Assembly: GCA_905221605.1 (NCBI GenBank)
Contig: CAJNDS010000001.1
Span: 504,025 to 564,024 of the forward strand
Source of the DNA: Symbiodinium natans
Taxonomy: Eukaryota; Sar; Dinophyceae; Suessiales; Symbiodiniaceae
Direction of reading: 5' to 3'
Length of the DNA: 60,000 bases
The translations under genes and the position numbers were made by a program. Under the pieces are notes generated by a model. It worked only from the letters and a program-made list of their open reading frames with translations. It ran no database searches and had not been told where the DNA came from. Positions within the stretch are counted from its first letter, which is position 1. The number at the start of each line of letters is the position of its first letter. This document shows positions 22,064 to 35,700 of the stretch, piece after piece.

Positions 22064-22184
22064 TAAACCCTAAACCCTAAACCCTAAACCCTAAACCCTA
22101 AACCCTAAACCCTAAACCCTAAACCCTAAACCCTAAACCCTAAACCCTAAACCCTAAACCCTAAACCCTAAACCCTAAACCCTG
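22064..22184 (-). repeat. Pure CCCTAAA array
   Basis: About seventeen perfect units. Confidence 0.97.
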
Positions 22185-22239
22185 TCCTAACATCATGTTC
22201 AGCCACATACCTCAGTCGAGATCCGTCGCAGTCTTGGGG

Positions 22240-22272
22240 GGCAAAGGGACTTTCAGGCCAAGCGCTGCGCAG
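22240..22272 (-). CDS. Possible AMT terminal exon
   Basis: After GCGCAG (about 22264) the frame continuing from exon 19 reads Arg-Leu-Ala-stop within 12 bases. The acceptor is not the usual AG|G, so this is only a candidate C-terminus. A competing candidate lies at 21347-21412. Confidence 0.3.
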
Positions 22273-22660
22273 GGCCCGACACCCTAACCCCTAAACCGCA
22301 AACCCCAGATCCAACGACCCAAAAACCCAAAAACCCAAAAACCCTAAAACCCTAAAACCCTAAAACCCTAACCCCTAAACCCTAAAACCCTAAGCGCCGA
22401 TCTGAAGGTTTTCGGAGCGCCGCATTTCTGGTTGTGGGGCTTGGGACAGTGTAAATTTGAGCAGAGCTTGCGGTTTTTGGGGTTTGGGGTTTAGGGGTCT
22501 CAAGGTTTACGGGCTCCGGGGCGCAGGGTTCACCACGAACCCCAACAAGAAGTCTAAGAAACCCAAACGCCTTTAAATCCATGGACCAGACCAAAGTCTA
22601 GGAAACCCCTTAGGGTTTAGGGTTTAGGGTTTAGGGTTTAGGGTTTAGCCCTTCACAAGC

Positions 22661-22735
22661 CTGGGGCTTGTAACGCTGCGAATGCTCACCGAAGCCCATC
22701 GGCCGCCCAGAGTGCTCCTTCTTGCCGTAGGCCAC
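22661..22735 (-). CDS. AMT: AMT exon 19, cytoplasmic tail
   Basis: Encodes VAYGKKEHSGRPMGFGEHSQ and RYKPQ. Joins exon 18 as HSEVAYG, the usual HGExAY tail motif. Both flanks are TTTAGGG. A further short terminal exon is probable. Confidence 0.85.
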
Positions 22736-23756
22736 CTTTCTGGGAGGTTTAGGGTTTGGGGTTTAGGGTTTCGGGTTTATAGGTTTGGGGTTTAGGGTTT
22801 CGGGTTTACAGGGTTTCGGGTTTATGGTTCAGGGCTTAGGGTTTAAACAGGGTTTGCGGTTCATGAGTTTAGGGTTTAGGGTTGGGATGGTTAAGGGTTT
22901 CTCTAAGTAGGGCTTCGAATAGGGTCGAAAGTCGAAAGGGCTTATGGGGGTTTGTAGGGTGTAGGGTCGAACTCAGGATTCTAGATTCCTACCAAAGAAG
23001 GTAACCCACACAGAAAAGATTCGGCTGTAACCCCCAACCCCCACCCAACGCCCCATCCACACCAGAACCGAAACGAAAAAGATTTTGTTTTACAACCCCC
23101 CCCCCCCCCACGTTATAGCCGAAACTGAAAAGATTCGGCTGTAAACCCCCCTAACCCCCACCCAACCCCCCATCCACATTAGAACCGAAACACATTGCCA
23201 AAGGGCAGTTCCCGTTCCACAAGGAGCCCGAACTGATGACGGTTCATATTACGGGCCCAGCAAAAAAAGGCAATCTCAGGAAAACCCTAAACCCTAAACC
23301 CTAAACCCTAAACCCTAAACCCTAAACCCTAAACCCTAAACCCTAAACCCTAAACCCTAAACCCTATACCTAATAATCATCTTCCTGGGGTTCAAACCTT
23401 GGGCTTGCCATTATAGTTCGCGCAGAATATTAAGTTAACAAAATTGGGAAGTTCCCCGTGAATAGGGATTAGAGTACTCCTGATTAGACTCCCTACTAAG
23501 GACTGTTGGTATAAGGGGGGGAACATCACAACAAGAAAACCCTAAGCCCTAAAACCTAAACCCTAAACCCTAAACCCTAAACCCTAAACCCTAAACCCTA
23601 AACCCTAAACCCTAAACCCTAAACCCTACGCAGCCTCAGAGTGGCAGTGGAGGTCCACGCCCTCCAGCTCTTGCTCCTCGCTGACCCGCATACGCATGGC
23701 GATCCTCCAGTCGGAGGCCAGGGTTTAGGGTTTTGGGTTTAGGGTTTAATTAGGGT

Positions 23757-23788
<32 letters not shown>

Positions 23789-26700
23789 GGTTGGGGGTTG
23801 GGGGTTGAGGGTTGAGGGTTGAGGATTGAGGGTTGAGGGTTGAGGGTTTCGGTTCAGGCTTTCTGGCCTTAGGATCTTGTTTTCGGGTTTAGGGCTCAAG
23901 CTTTAGGGTTTCGGAAGGCTTCTGAGTCTGTGGGGTTCAGGTCCAGGATTTGGGTTTAGGCCTTTTGTGGCGGGGTTTCGGGTTGGTTGAATCTATACGG
24001 TCTAGGGTTTGGGGATTTCACAGGGCGCAACTGGGTTGGGGGGGCAACTAGGGGTGTCCGTAGGCTTAAGGGGGCTGCCTATGATTTGGAGGGTGTTTTT
24101 GGGCTCTGGGGGTTTAGGAGCCTCATCGGCGCTTGTCGCATTTGTAGGGCTAATGTAGGGATTGTCGGGCTTTAGGAGCGCGTCCCGAAACCCGAAGCCC
24201 TAAACCCAAAACCCTAATTCTAGGGGCTTGTTGTTTATAGGCTTATCGGGCTTCCTCGAAGGCGCAGGCCCCATAAACCCGAAACCTCGACAAGCAAAAA
24301 AATGCGCGGAGCGATGAGGGTTTTAGGGGTTTAGGGGTTTTAGGCTTTTAGGGTTTAGAGGTTTAGGGGTTTAGAGTATGCTTATACTTTCCACGTTTCC
24401 TAGGAAACTATGAAGGCGTAACCTTCTCGGAATATATGAGCATTAGAGGACCCCCCCCCCACCCAAAAACGCAATGAAGGTAAAGGTTACCTAATTGACC
24501 GCCGAACTGTTAGAACTTATCTCCACCCGCCGAGCCATGAACCCCAAACCCTACACCATGAAATCCCTAAAACACTACGCCCTAAGTATCTAAATCCCTA
24601 GACCCTAAGACCGTCTGGTCGTGGTCTTGGCTTTCGTCTACTTAAACCCAGAACCCTGGGATCCTATAAGCCCTAAGCTTAGAGCCTAAAAGCATCTAAA
24701 CGTTGGAAGCCCCAAACTCTCAACTATAAAACCAAAAACGCTCGAAACCCCAGGAATAAGCTTAAACCCTATAGACCATACATTTTTCACCCTAAAGACC
24801 CAAGACCCTACATAAATCCTAAAACCTTAAAACCTTCCACCCGAAGACCCTGTATGAACACTGCAGTAAACCCCAAAAACCTTGTATGCCTAAACCCTAA
24901 ACCCTAAACCCTAAACCCTAAACCCTCAGATCCTAAGCTCTGATTCCCCTGGCGCGCCGGCCTCATCACAAAGAAGATGATCGCGGTGACGGCGGCAGAG
25001 TAGACTACGCCGAAGGCGGCTCCCCCCAGATTCCTGACAGCCAGGGTTGTTCGGGTTTAGGGTTTAGGGTTTAGGGTTTAGGGTTTAGGGTTTAGGGTTT
25101 AGGGTTTAGGGTTTAGGGTTTAGGGTTTAGGGGTTGTTCGGGGGTAGGCTTCTTGGGAGAAAAAAAGAGCTGACATCGCCGAAGCGGCGGTTTCAGGTGT
25201 AAGGTTTGGGGTCTAGAGGTCTCCAACCCAAAGCCCGAACCCTGTCTGCCTTAAATATGCCTTAAATATGCCTTAAATATGCCTTAAATATGCCTTAAAT
25301 ATGCCTTAAGTATGCCGTAAATATGCCTGAAACCCTCGAAGGCCTGAGTTGTGAAGCCAGGATATCTGTCCGCCTCTTTACACAAAAACCGAGTGGCTCC
25401 ATCCTCATCAACCGAAACTGTTAGACCATGAACCTGGAAAACATTCAGCCTTCAGCCCCTCAGAGGCTCACCAAACATGGCCCATGTACCCAGTAGATAC
25501 GTCGAACCCACAGATGGAGACCAAGGGAGTCATACTCGGACCTCTAAGGATGTACCCCTAGGAGGTTCCCTCAACATACTCCGAAATATGGCCCTGATAT
25601 TCCGAGGGTCTTTAACACGGTTTAGGGTTTAGGGTTTAGGGTTCCCGGTACACCCTTAGGGGCCCAAGGCGGAAATTCCCATGAGGACAGGCCGACCCGG
25701 CCCCCTTGAGGGTGTCAAGCTTAGGACTTCTACGGGTTTCGCAAATTAAGGTATGGAGCTTGTTTAGGGTTCAGGGTTCAGGGTTCAGGGTTCAGGGTTT
25801 AGGGTTTAGGGTTTAGGGTTTAGGGTTTAGGGTTTAGGGTTTAGGGCTTAGGGTTTTGGGTAGGGATCCACCTTACGAAATCTGAAATTACGGATCTTTA
25901 AGTTTGGGTGCCCAGCCCACAAACCCAGAGCCCCACGCATCCCGGCAGGCCGACGAACCCTAAGGGTTTAGAGTCTAGGGGTGGTTCTCCCAGAGCTTCG
26001 GGGCCCTAAACCCTACACCCTACACCCTAAACCCTAAACCCTAAACCCTAAACAGGGCTTCGAAGGGGGCTTTCACAGTACCGTGCGATTCGATGGCTTG
26101 GCCGAAGCTCCTCAGCAGCAGCAAGTTCTCGCCGCTGTAGATGAGGCCGTCCTCGAGGGGGGGTTTAGGGTTTAGGTTTGGGGTTTGGGGTTTAGGGTTT
26201 AGGGTTTAGCCCTTATTGGCTCAGGCTTTTGGGGCCTGGGGTCGGACACGGAGGGAGTCGAGGGCCCAGCCATCAAGATACTTGGGTTGAGGGCTTTCAG
26301 GGCTTGCAAAACCCTACAGCCTAAACCCTAAGTTAGGGTCACTAGGATGGCCGTGTTAAAGCCCTCTGAAAAACATTCTTGAATATGATCCTCTTCAACC
26401 CAAATAAGGGAAAGTATAACATGTCCCAAGGGCGTACCCTAAACCCTACACCCTAAACCCTAGAACCCTAAAACCCTAAAACCCTAAAACCCTAAAACCC
26501 TAGAACCCTAAAACCCTAAAACCCTAGAACCCTAAAACCCTAAACCCTAAACCCTAAACCCTAAAACCCAAGGGTTTAGGGCTCTGAAGACTTGAGGGCT
26601 CGGGTTCTCGCTGCTGCGGGTTGGCATGATGCGCGTCTTGGTGGCTTATAGGCTATGTACGGGGGGGTAGGGTTTAGGGTTTAGGGTTTAGGGTTTAGGG

Positions 26701-29700
26701 TTTAGGGTTTAGGGTTTAGGGTTTAGGGTTTAGGGTTTAGGGTTTAGGGTTTAGGGTTTAGGGTTTAGGGTTTAGGGTTTAAGGTTTAAGGGTTTAGGGT
26801 TCAGGGTTTAGGTTTTAGGGTTAGGGCTTAGTTAGGGCGTAGGGCCTACGATTTTCAAAGTTCAGGGGTGCATCAATGACCGCGACATGGACGCCTTCGG
26901 CGCATGCTCACCCCAGGCTTCTGTGTTCAGGGCCCAGGATTCTGGGACGAGTTGAACCCTGAGAAGGGTTTGCAGTGCACATCCCATATAGTGACTGTAG
27001 TAGCGCAAGGTGCATGATCCGAATACCCTAAACCCCAAACCTTAAACCCTCTACCCGATGTTTGGGGTCCCTTATGGTGCCCCAAACCCCCAAACCCCAA
27101 ACCCTGGACCCTAAACCCTCCCTATAACCCTATAACCCTATAACCCTATAACCCTATGACCCGATAACCCGATAACCCGATAACCCTAAACCCTAAACCC
27201 CCCCCCCCCCCCCCCCAAAAAAAAAAAAAAAAGGGGCCTGGACGTCGAAGAACCCACCGAGGATGGCTCCGCAGAAGCCGCCCACGCCGTGGAGGGCAAA
27301 GCAGTCGAGGGAGTCGTCCACGAGGTCGAGCCTTGTGAGGGTTTTTTTTGGGGGGATGTCTAGGGGCTTAGGGGGTTCAGGGTTTAGGACTTCGGGTTTA
27401 GGGAGTTTAGGGTTTAGGGTTTTGGGTTTAGGGTTTAGAGAGTTTAGGGTTTAGGGTTGAGGGCCTTGGGTTTTGGGCTTTTTTTGGGGGGTGGTGGCTT
27501 CGGGAAGCCGAATGTGCAGGATTGCGGGCTCAGTGTTTTTGCTTGTTTCTTCTGGTCTGGGCTTCTTGGGGCCGTTGGTCGGGGGGACTTCGGGTGTTCA
27601 AGCTTCGTGGGGAAGTCAACAAAACTTTTCTGGTGGACGTCAGAATACCCAACACCCCTGAGCCCAAAGTCCCCAGGACCCTAGACCCAAAACCCCCACA
27701 CCCCCCAAAACCCAAAAGCCCTAAACCCCGAACGCCCTACACCCCCTAAACCCAAAACCCCACAAAACCCCCAAAAAGTCCCTAAACCCCGAAAACCCCT
27801 AAAAACCCTAAAACCCCTAAAACCCCTAAAACCCCCCCAAAAACCCTAAACCCCTAAAACCCCTCGACCCTAAACCTCTTGTGGTCATGCCTGGGACTTT
27901 CAATCCCTGGTCAGCTTGCACACCACATGTTCACCAGAGTGACCTAGCAGACACATTTTGGGGCATCTCCTTCCTTGCCCCAGCCCGAAACCTTAAGTTC
28001 CTAAACCCTGAACCCTAAACCCTAAAGCCCTAAAGCCCTAAAGCCCTAAAGCCCCTAAAGCCCCTAAACCCCTAAACCCCTAAATACCTAAACCCTAAAC
28101 CCTAAACCCTAAACCCGTAAACCCTAAATCCCTAAACCCTTAAGCCCGAATCCCGCCACTTCGAATCTGAGACCTTGGACCCCCCTAAGCCCTTGGGATC
28201 GGGGAATGCCCCCCAAACCCCAACGAACAAAACACAAAGGTTTAGGGTTTAGGGTTTAGGGTTTAAGGTTTAGGGTTTACAAACTATTGCCCAACTCTAA
28301 AACAGGATCGAAGCCCCGTTTTAGGGTTTTAGGGTTTTAGGGTTTTAGGGTTTTAGGGTTTTAGGGTTTTAGGGTTTTAGGGTTTTAGGGTTTTAGGGTT
28401 TTAGGGTTTTAGGGTTTTAGGGTTTTAGGGGTTTAGGGGTTTAGGGGTTTAGGGTTTTAGGGTTTTAGGGTTTTAGGGTTTTAGGGTTTAGGGGTTTTAG
28501 GGTTTTTGGGTTTAGGGGTTTTAGGGTTTAGGGTTTAGGAATCCCAAGCACTAAACCCTAAACCCTCTCCAAGAGCTCTTGTGAAGCCTAAATACCCTAA
28601 GGACTTTTGTGCCTAAGTGGGGTACTCTTGGGCTGCAAGAAGCCTCTGGGTACAGGGTTTAGGCTTTAGGGTTTAGGGTTTAGGGTCGAGGGTTGAGGGT
28701 TGAGGGCTTTACATGGACCTTAGGGCTCGCAGTTCTCAGAACGTCTGAAGTGTGCCCAAGGAGCTTCTTCAAGACCTTGGATGCAAAGTAGCAGCCTCAG
28801 GAAGTGTGAAAGATGGACAGGGATGCTATTGATGAGATAGGGCTTAGGGTTTAGAGTCTAGGGTCTAGGGTCTAGGTTCTAGGGTTTCATATTTAGGGTT
28901 TAGGGTTTAGGGTTTAGGTTTTGGGCCAGGGCGTTTAGGGCTCGTAGGGCGTATAGGGTGAGAAGGTTTTGTAGGGTTTGCAGGGCTTAGGGGCTGCTAG
29001 GGTTTAGGGCTTTGGGGTCTCGAGGGTTGAGGCGTCTTAGCTTAGGAACATGGGCTTCATCAGGGTAAAACCTGAAGACTCGATCTACAAACTTGTCCAA
29101 AGACTAGATTTGCCTTTGGGGATGTAGGAGGTTGGGTTTTCAGTGTGCTTTCTGGCGGGTGTTTATAGGGTTCCTCATCAAGATCGGTGAGTGTACATAT
29201 TAGGCGTCGTAGGGGATGCAAGCGATGAAACCCCACTTCTTAGCCCACATGAGGACCGGCCGGATCTGATCTACAACGAATGATGCAGGATCCGACAGGA
29301 TTACAGGACTTCAGAGAACACCACAACGAAGCGCAAGGCTAAGCATGACCCTGAGACGCATGGGGAAAGATGTACTGCTCAAACTGGACACAAAACCAAC
29401 CCTATACTACACCCTAGCAAACCCCAGAAGAACCTAAAAACTGGCTAAAACCCGTTTATGGTTGGCCCAACCAGAAAAGCCTACCAACCGTACTGAACCC
29501 TTGAAAAATAAACCTCATGAACCCCCTCTACACCCTCCAAACCCTACGAAACCCTACTACACCCTGTAAAGCCCCAATTGCTAAGCCCTGAAAAACCCAA
29601 TAAACCTCCCTACGACAAAGCCCCACGTAAACCCTAAACCCTATAAACCCTATAAACCCTATAAACCCTATAAACCCTATAAACCCTATAAACCCTATAA

Positions 29701-32700
29701 ACCCTATAAACCCTATAAACCCTATAAACCCTATAAACCCTATAAACCCTATAAACCCTATAAACCCTATAAACCCTATGAACCCTATAAACCCTATAAA
29801 CCCTATAAACCCTATAAACCCTAAACCCTAAACCCTAAACCCGGGCGAGGAGCATGCAGCTCCCAAGGCGCCAACACCCAGGGCACCCAGCGGCTCGACA
29901 TAGCCAGCGCAGGGGGTGATGTTCACCTATGAACTAAGGGTTTAGGGTTTAGGGTTTGGGGTTTAGGGTTTAGGGTTTAGGGTTGAGGGTTGAGGGTTTG
30001 GGGTTTAGGTCTTGGATGTAGGGCTTAGGGTTTAGGGTCTTGGATTTGGGGGGGTTCGGGTCTTGGATTTACGGGTCTCGGGTTTAGGGTCCAGGTACGC
30101 TCCCTTGGGGTTCAGGGATTCGCAGCACGCACAAGCAACTTCGAATGGAACATTTCAATCAACGAGAATCACACAAACACTACGGTCTTAGTTTACGGGC
30201 CATGTCATGCTTTACCCAGCAAAAGAAACAAAACGTCGAGCATGAACTTACCAGACAAGACGAGTCCAAAAAACACAGGAGTGCACATGACAACATGCAA
30301 AGACCGGTTGACACCCGGCAAAACGGAGAAGACAGCAAGATAGACTCCGAGGAACATGTGTCAAGGAAAGCCAAGCAACGTGCTTGAAATGTTGGAAAGC
30401 AAAGACCAACCCTCTGCTACAGCCAGCACCTGGCTGAAATCAGCAACAAGTCAAAGCACTTGTATCAAAGAGGACATGCCCCAGGCGACAGGGCGACACA
30501 TCGCGCTACCACACCCAACGCATGCATATGAAACCATAAGCAGTTCGCAACTGCCACAGTGACAAATGAGAGCAACGAATGCTGAACTGAGAAGCAAGCC
30601 AAAGAAAGCAAATTACATTAACATATCACAGCAACATCAAAGCAACTGCGCATTCCTGCGACTCCCAAGGTCATAACCCCCCCCCTAGACAAAGAACCCC
30701 CAGAACAATCGGTAAATTGAGCCTCATTCTCACTGGACCAGCACAACTTGGTAGAAACCCTAAACCCTAAACCCTGAACCTTAAACCCTAAACCCTCAAC
30801 CCCTAAACCCTAAACCCTAACCCCTAAACCCCAAACCCTAAACGCATTGCCAAGACAAGTCACAAGCCCTGCCACGGCTCCCGACATTGCGCCGACTGAA
30901 GTGGGAGCTCCCTCTAGGATGCGCTCGATGGTGATCCACATGACCTGGGGTTTTGGGGAGCCCTAAACCCTAAACCCTAAACCCTAAGCCCTAAGCCCTA
31001 AGCCCTAAACCCAACATCTGGGTAGGACCATCTGCGTCACGAATGCAGGCTGGAGAACTTCCTTGTAACTCCTTCTCTTGGGATTTAGGATCTTTGGGTT
31101 TAGGGTTTAGGGCTTCTTCATGTATCATGCTCCGTCGTACTCCATACAAAAAGATTAGCTACCGCCTCCCACAAGGGTCCAGCTACGAACATGGGGGTCT
31201 AGGCCCAATGATCCAGCAAGCCTTGATCAATCCACCCCAAACACCCTTCATCCAAAAAGACTCTAAGCCATAAATCCTGAACCCTTAAACCCCAATATAT
31301 AGGGTATGACCCGAAAAGACTCTAAGCCTGAAACCCTAAACCCTAAAGCCTACATTCTAAACCCGAAACACCAAATCCTAAACCCTAAACCCTGAATTTT
31401 AAAATCTAAACCCTAAACCCTAAACCCTGAATCCTAAACCCTAAACCCTAAACCCTAAACCCCAAACCCTAAACCCTAAACTCCAGGGCACCATCGCGGC
31501 AGCCGCCGCGATGTAGGTGGTGGCAATGGCGAGGGCGCAGTCGCCGTTGGCGGCAAAGGCCGAGCCGCCGTTGAATCCAGTCCAGCCAAGCCAGAGGATG
31601 CCTTTGAAGGTGGGAGAAGAATGGGTTTAGGGTTTAGGGCTAGGGTTTAGGGTTTAGGGTTTATCCAGGGTTGTGGGATTTGGGGTTTAGGGGTTTAGGG
31701 ATTTAGGGCTTTAGTAGGGTTGAGGGTTTTACGGTTTTGGGGTCTAGGGTTTTGGGATGTGGGGTGTTAGGGTTTAGGGCTTCGGGTTTGGGATTTAGGA
31801 TGTTAGGATAGTGCGGGTTTAAGATTTTGGGATTTAGAGCTGAAGCCTCTAAGGTTTAAGGGCTTAGGGTTTGGGATGTACGGCTTTAGGGTGTTGGGCT
31901 TGAGCTTGACCCTGGACCCTGGACACCGTGGACCGTAGGCCCTAAACATGCAAAGCTGCCTCCCCCGAGGATGACGAAGGGGAGGTTGGACGGGAAGCTC
32001 TCTACCCTGTGCTTTCGCTCGCCCAGCAAGCCTGAGACATAGGCAGGGTTGAGGGTTTAGGGTTCAGGTTTTAGTGCTCAGGAAAAAGGGCTGAGGGCTT
32101 AAGGCTACAAGTTTAGAAAAAACAATAAGGGGATGATAGTGGTAATAGTTCAGGCTCTGGTAGTACTCCACGTCTGTTTAGGGGTTTTGAGGGCCTTCTC
32201 AGATTTACAAACCCGAAAACCTCAAACCCTCAGTGTGTTTAGGGTACCAGCCTCGCATGCCCTACCAGAGAATGAAGCATTGACTAAGGCCTAGAGGCTT
32301 GAATTCAGCTGGGGACCTGAAATAAGGCCCGGAACTTGAAAAAGACCCCGGAGGGGGGAGCTAAATTTAGGGCCAACTTCAGGGGTTGGAGACTTAAGCT
32401 TAAGGCTCAGAGCCTTAAATTCAGGGTTTGGGGATAGAAATTTCAGGCCCGGAGGCATGAATTAGAGAGTCTGGGCTTAGGCCGAAAATGAAGGCCGTGA
32501 GGCTCAGGGCTGGCCTAAAGTGGGCTTGATTACATAACGGTCTGGAGCCAAGAATTGGCTTGAATGAAGGAGCTTGAATTTTTAAGGGTCTGGGGCCGAA
32601 AACTGGACTTGAAACAATTCCCAAAACGGCCGAAGGGCCACCCCACCACACAAACCTCTTTGCTTTCCCGGAAGCTATGGATAATCTTGCCTGTTCCTAG

Positions 32701-35700
32701 CGCTTGGCCACCAAACCATATTATCCCCCCCTTGACATGGGGTAGGGGGGGTAGACAACCCTAAAACCGTCCAAGGTTTGTAATTTGGGTGGGAGGGTGG
32801 GCATTGCAGCTCATGCGCCGACCCCCAAACCACTCATGGAGGGGGTCGACGCGTACTCGCAGCGAAAAAACCTAAAACCTAAACACTAAGCCCTAAACCG
32901 TAGCCAGCCCCCCAAGACTCCACCAGTATGGTTTCTGGGCTCGCACAACCTTTAAATCCGAAAACCCGCGAGACCCAGACCCAGTTTGGGGTTCCGAACT
33001 TAGGGGTACCCGTTTTAGGGATCCTATTCAAGGGATTTTCTATTCTATGTTGGGGGAATAATAGGGGTACCTATTAAGGGGATTTTCTTATTCCATGTTG
33101 GGGGTATAACAGGGGTACCCCCCCCCCCCCTTGTTCGTAAAACGCCCCATGTCATCCCAGCCGTGGGCCCAGTAACAGGCCAGAGCCATGGCGGAGGTGC
33201 CGGAGCTGATGTGAACAACGGTACCGCCAGCAAAGTCCTGAGGGTCTAGGGTTTAGGGTTTAGGGTTTAGGGTTTAGGGTTTAGGGTTTAGGGTTTAGGG
33301 TTTACATATGGGAGCTTGCGAAAATAAGGGACCCCTAGAATGACCCGAAAATAGCAAGATTCCCTTATACTAAGGACGCGACAGAGTAAGATTCCCTTAT
33401 AGTAAGGACGCCGGCAAGGTACCCCTAATTTCGGAAACCCCCATATGGACCCTTCGAGCCAGGAGCTGGATAATGGATCTTCGGGCTTATAGAGCTGATA
33501 GAGTTTTGCATTTAGGGTTTAGGCTGCATAGGGATTAACGGGTGTACGTTTAAAGGGGTTTCGGGGTTATAGGGTTTATAGGGATTAGGGAGTAGGGTTT
33601 AAGGGTTTTAGGGTTCTCCTCGATACTTATTAGGCGTCTTGCACGAATCAGAACGACACAAGATTGGACACTGATGTAGTATAGAACAACCTCCAGTTAT
33701 GTAGTTTGCACAAGCAAAAAAGAAAAAAAACTGAAACTGTTTCATATGATGGACTTCTGGTACCTATCAGCCCTTCAAACCTGAACCCTAACTTTCCATG
33801 CAAAAACTGTCAGACTGATCGGAAGCCTGCAGCCAAACCCTAAACCCTAAACCCTAAACCCTAAACCCTAAACCCTAAACCCTAAACCCTAAACCCTAAA
33901 CCCTAAACCCTAAACCCTCCGTCCTTGGCCCCCATCTCGGCAATCCAGCCGCCGCCCCAGATCCAGCTGCACAGCGGCACGTACACAGCAAGGACCCATA
34001 CCTTTCGGCTTCAGGAGCCCCAAGTCATGACCCCAGGGGGTATAGGTTTTAGGGTTTAGGGTTTGGGGTTTAGGGTTTAGTCTCCAAAGATACAGGGTAT
34101 TTAGGCCATGAAGGGTAGCTTGGGGGTTTAGGTACACCCTCACCCTGCTATATGTAAGTCCCATGTTTCCCAGAGGGCGAAAGATGCACTTGTGTGTGTG
34201 GGAGTCATAGACGCGAGAAGATTCACGGCTACCTACTTGAGGGTTTGGGGTTCGGGGGGTCTTAGGGCTTGGGGGCCTTGGCGGCTTAGGGTTTAGGGCT
34301 TTGGACTCGGGGTATACTGCGTAGGTGCTTGTGGGCTTTTTGGGGGGGTTGAACCTAGAATCATGGTTCTAACATTCTGTATAGGTGCTGATGCTGCGTT
34401 CGGGATTCAGGGCATCTTAGAGTGTTGGGGTTTATTTAGGGTTTAGAGTCCCCAAAGAAACTGAACCCTAAACTGCTATGGTTTGGGGTCCCAACGCTTA
34501 AGATTCGCGGCTTGCTGCGTAGGTTCTTGTGGCTTCTTTGAGGTTTGAACGTAGAATCATGTTTCTGACATTCCTTTTCGTTGTCATATTATATAAACAA
34601 AAGAATAGCTCATAAAGAGACTGTAAAGGTGCTGTTCCTGCGCCTCAGGATTTAGAGCATCTTAGAGTGTGGTGGTTTAGGGCTTGGGGTCCCAGAATCC
34701 CTAAACCCGAAACCCTGAACCCTAAACTGCTAGGGGTCCCTAAGGGCTCCGTGCCCAGGAGCAACGATGAAGATGGCGTACGCGGAGAATCTGATGCGCT
34801 CGACGACTGCGCCCGAGATGATCGCCGCCCCGATGATGGCGAACGTCATCTGCGCAGACTTTAGGGGCTGGTTGGCGATAGGGTTTAGGGTCCCTTGAAC
34901 CCTAAACCCTAGACCCTGAACCCTAAACCCTAAACCCTAGAGAGCTTGAGGTTTGGGGGGATCTGCAGAGGGTCGGTACAACCTTAGGGGTTCAGGGTTT
35001 AGGGTTTAGGCTTTGCTATGATGAGAACAGGCGCCTGGAAGACTGCGAAGGTCAGCCCAGGCATTGTGGTGCCCGGCCAGACCTGCGTTTACGCAGGTGC
35101 TGGGTTGGAGAATGGCGGTTTAGGGTTTAGAGTTTAGGGTTCAGGGTTTGGGGATTTTGGGCTCATAGGGCTTGGGGTTTATAGGGCTTGGGCTTCAGGA
35201 CTTAAGCCCTAAACTCAAAACCCCTAACCCCTTCAACCCTTAAACCCTCAATCCCCTAAACCCCTCAACCCTCAACCCTGAAGGCTTAGGGTGGAACAAA
35301 GCTACCCTTCGAAAGCACTAATAAAGGGGCCTTAAACATTAGAATAGGGTTTTGGGGGTTATGAAGTATACTACTGAAGGGACCATGAGGAAACACTATT
35401 CGTAATTAGTCCGACCCCTATAGTAGGCAGCACGGCGCCTTGTCTTGGAGGTTGCGGAAGCCAACGTACGTCCAGCCGTGGGCGACGTTGTAAGGCCAAA
35501 TTGCACCTAGGGGCTGCAAGACCTGCAACCCCAAAACCCTAAACCCTAAACCCTAAACCCTAAACTGGCCCTAAACCCTAAACCATAAACCCCAAAACCC
35601 TAAACCCTAAACCCCAAAACCCTAAACCCCAAAACCCCGAACCCTACACTCCACGGTTCAGGCACCCAAGTGTCATTGGGGGGACTCCAAGGGCGACTTT

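Noticed and set aside
25247-25325. CRISPR-like regular repeats
   Set aside because: Units are contiguous with no spacers, and the genome is eukaryotic.
29210-29290. AMT exon reading IRPVLMWAKKWGFIACIPYD
   Set aside because: Attractive minus frame, but exons 13 and 14 join in frame without it and it ends in a stop.
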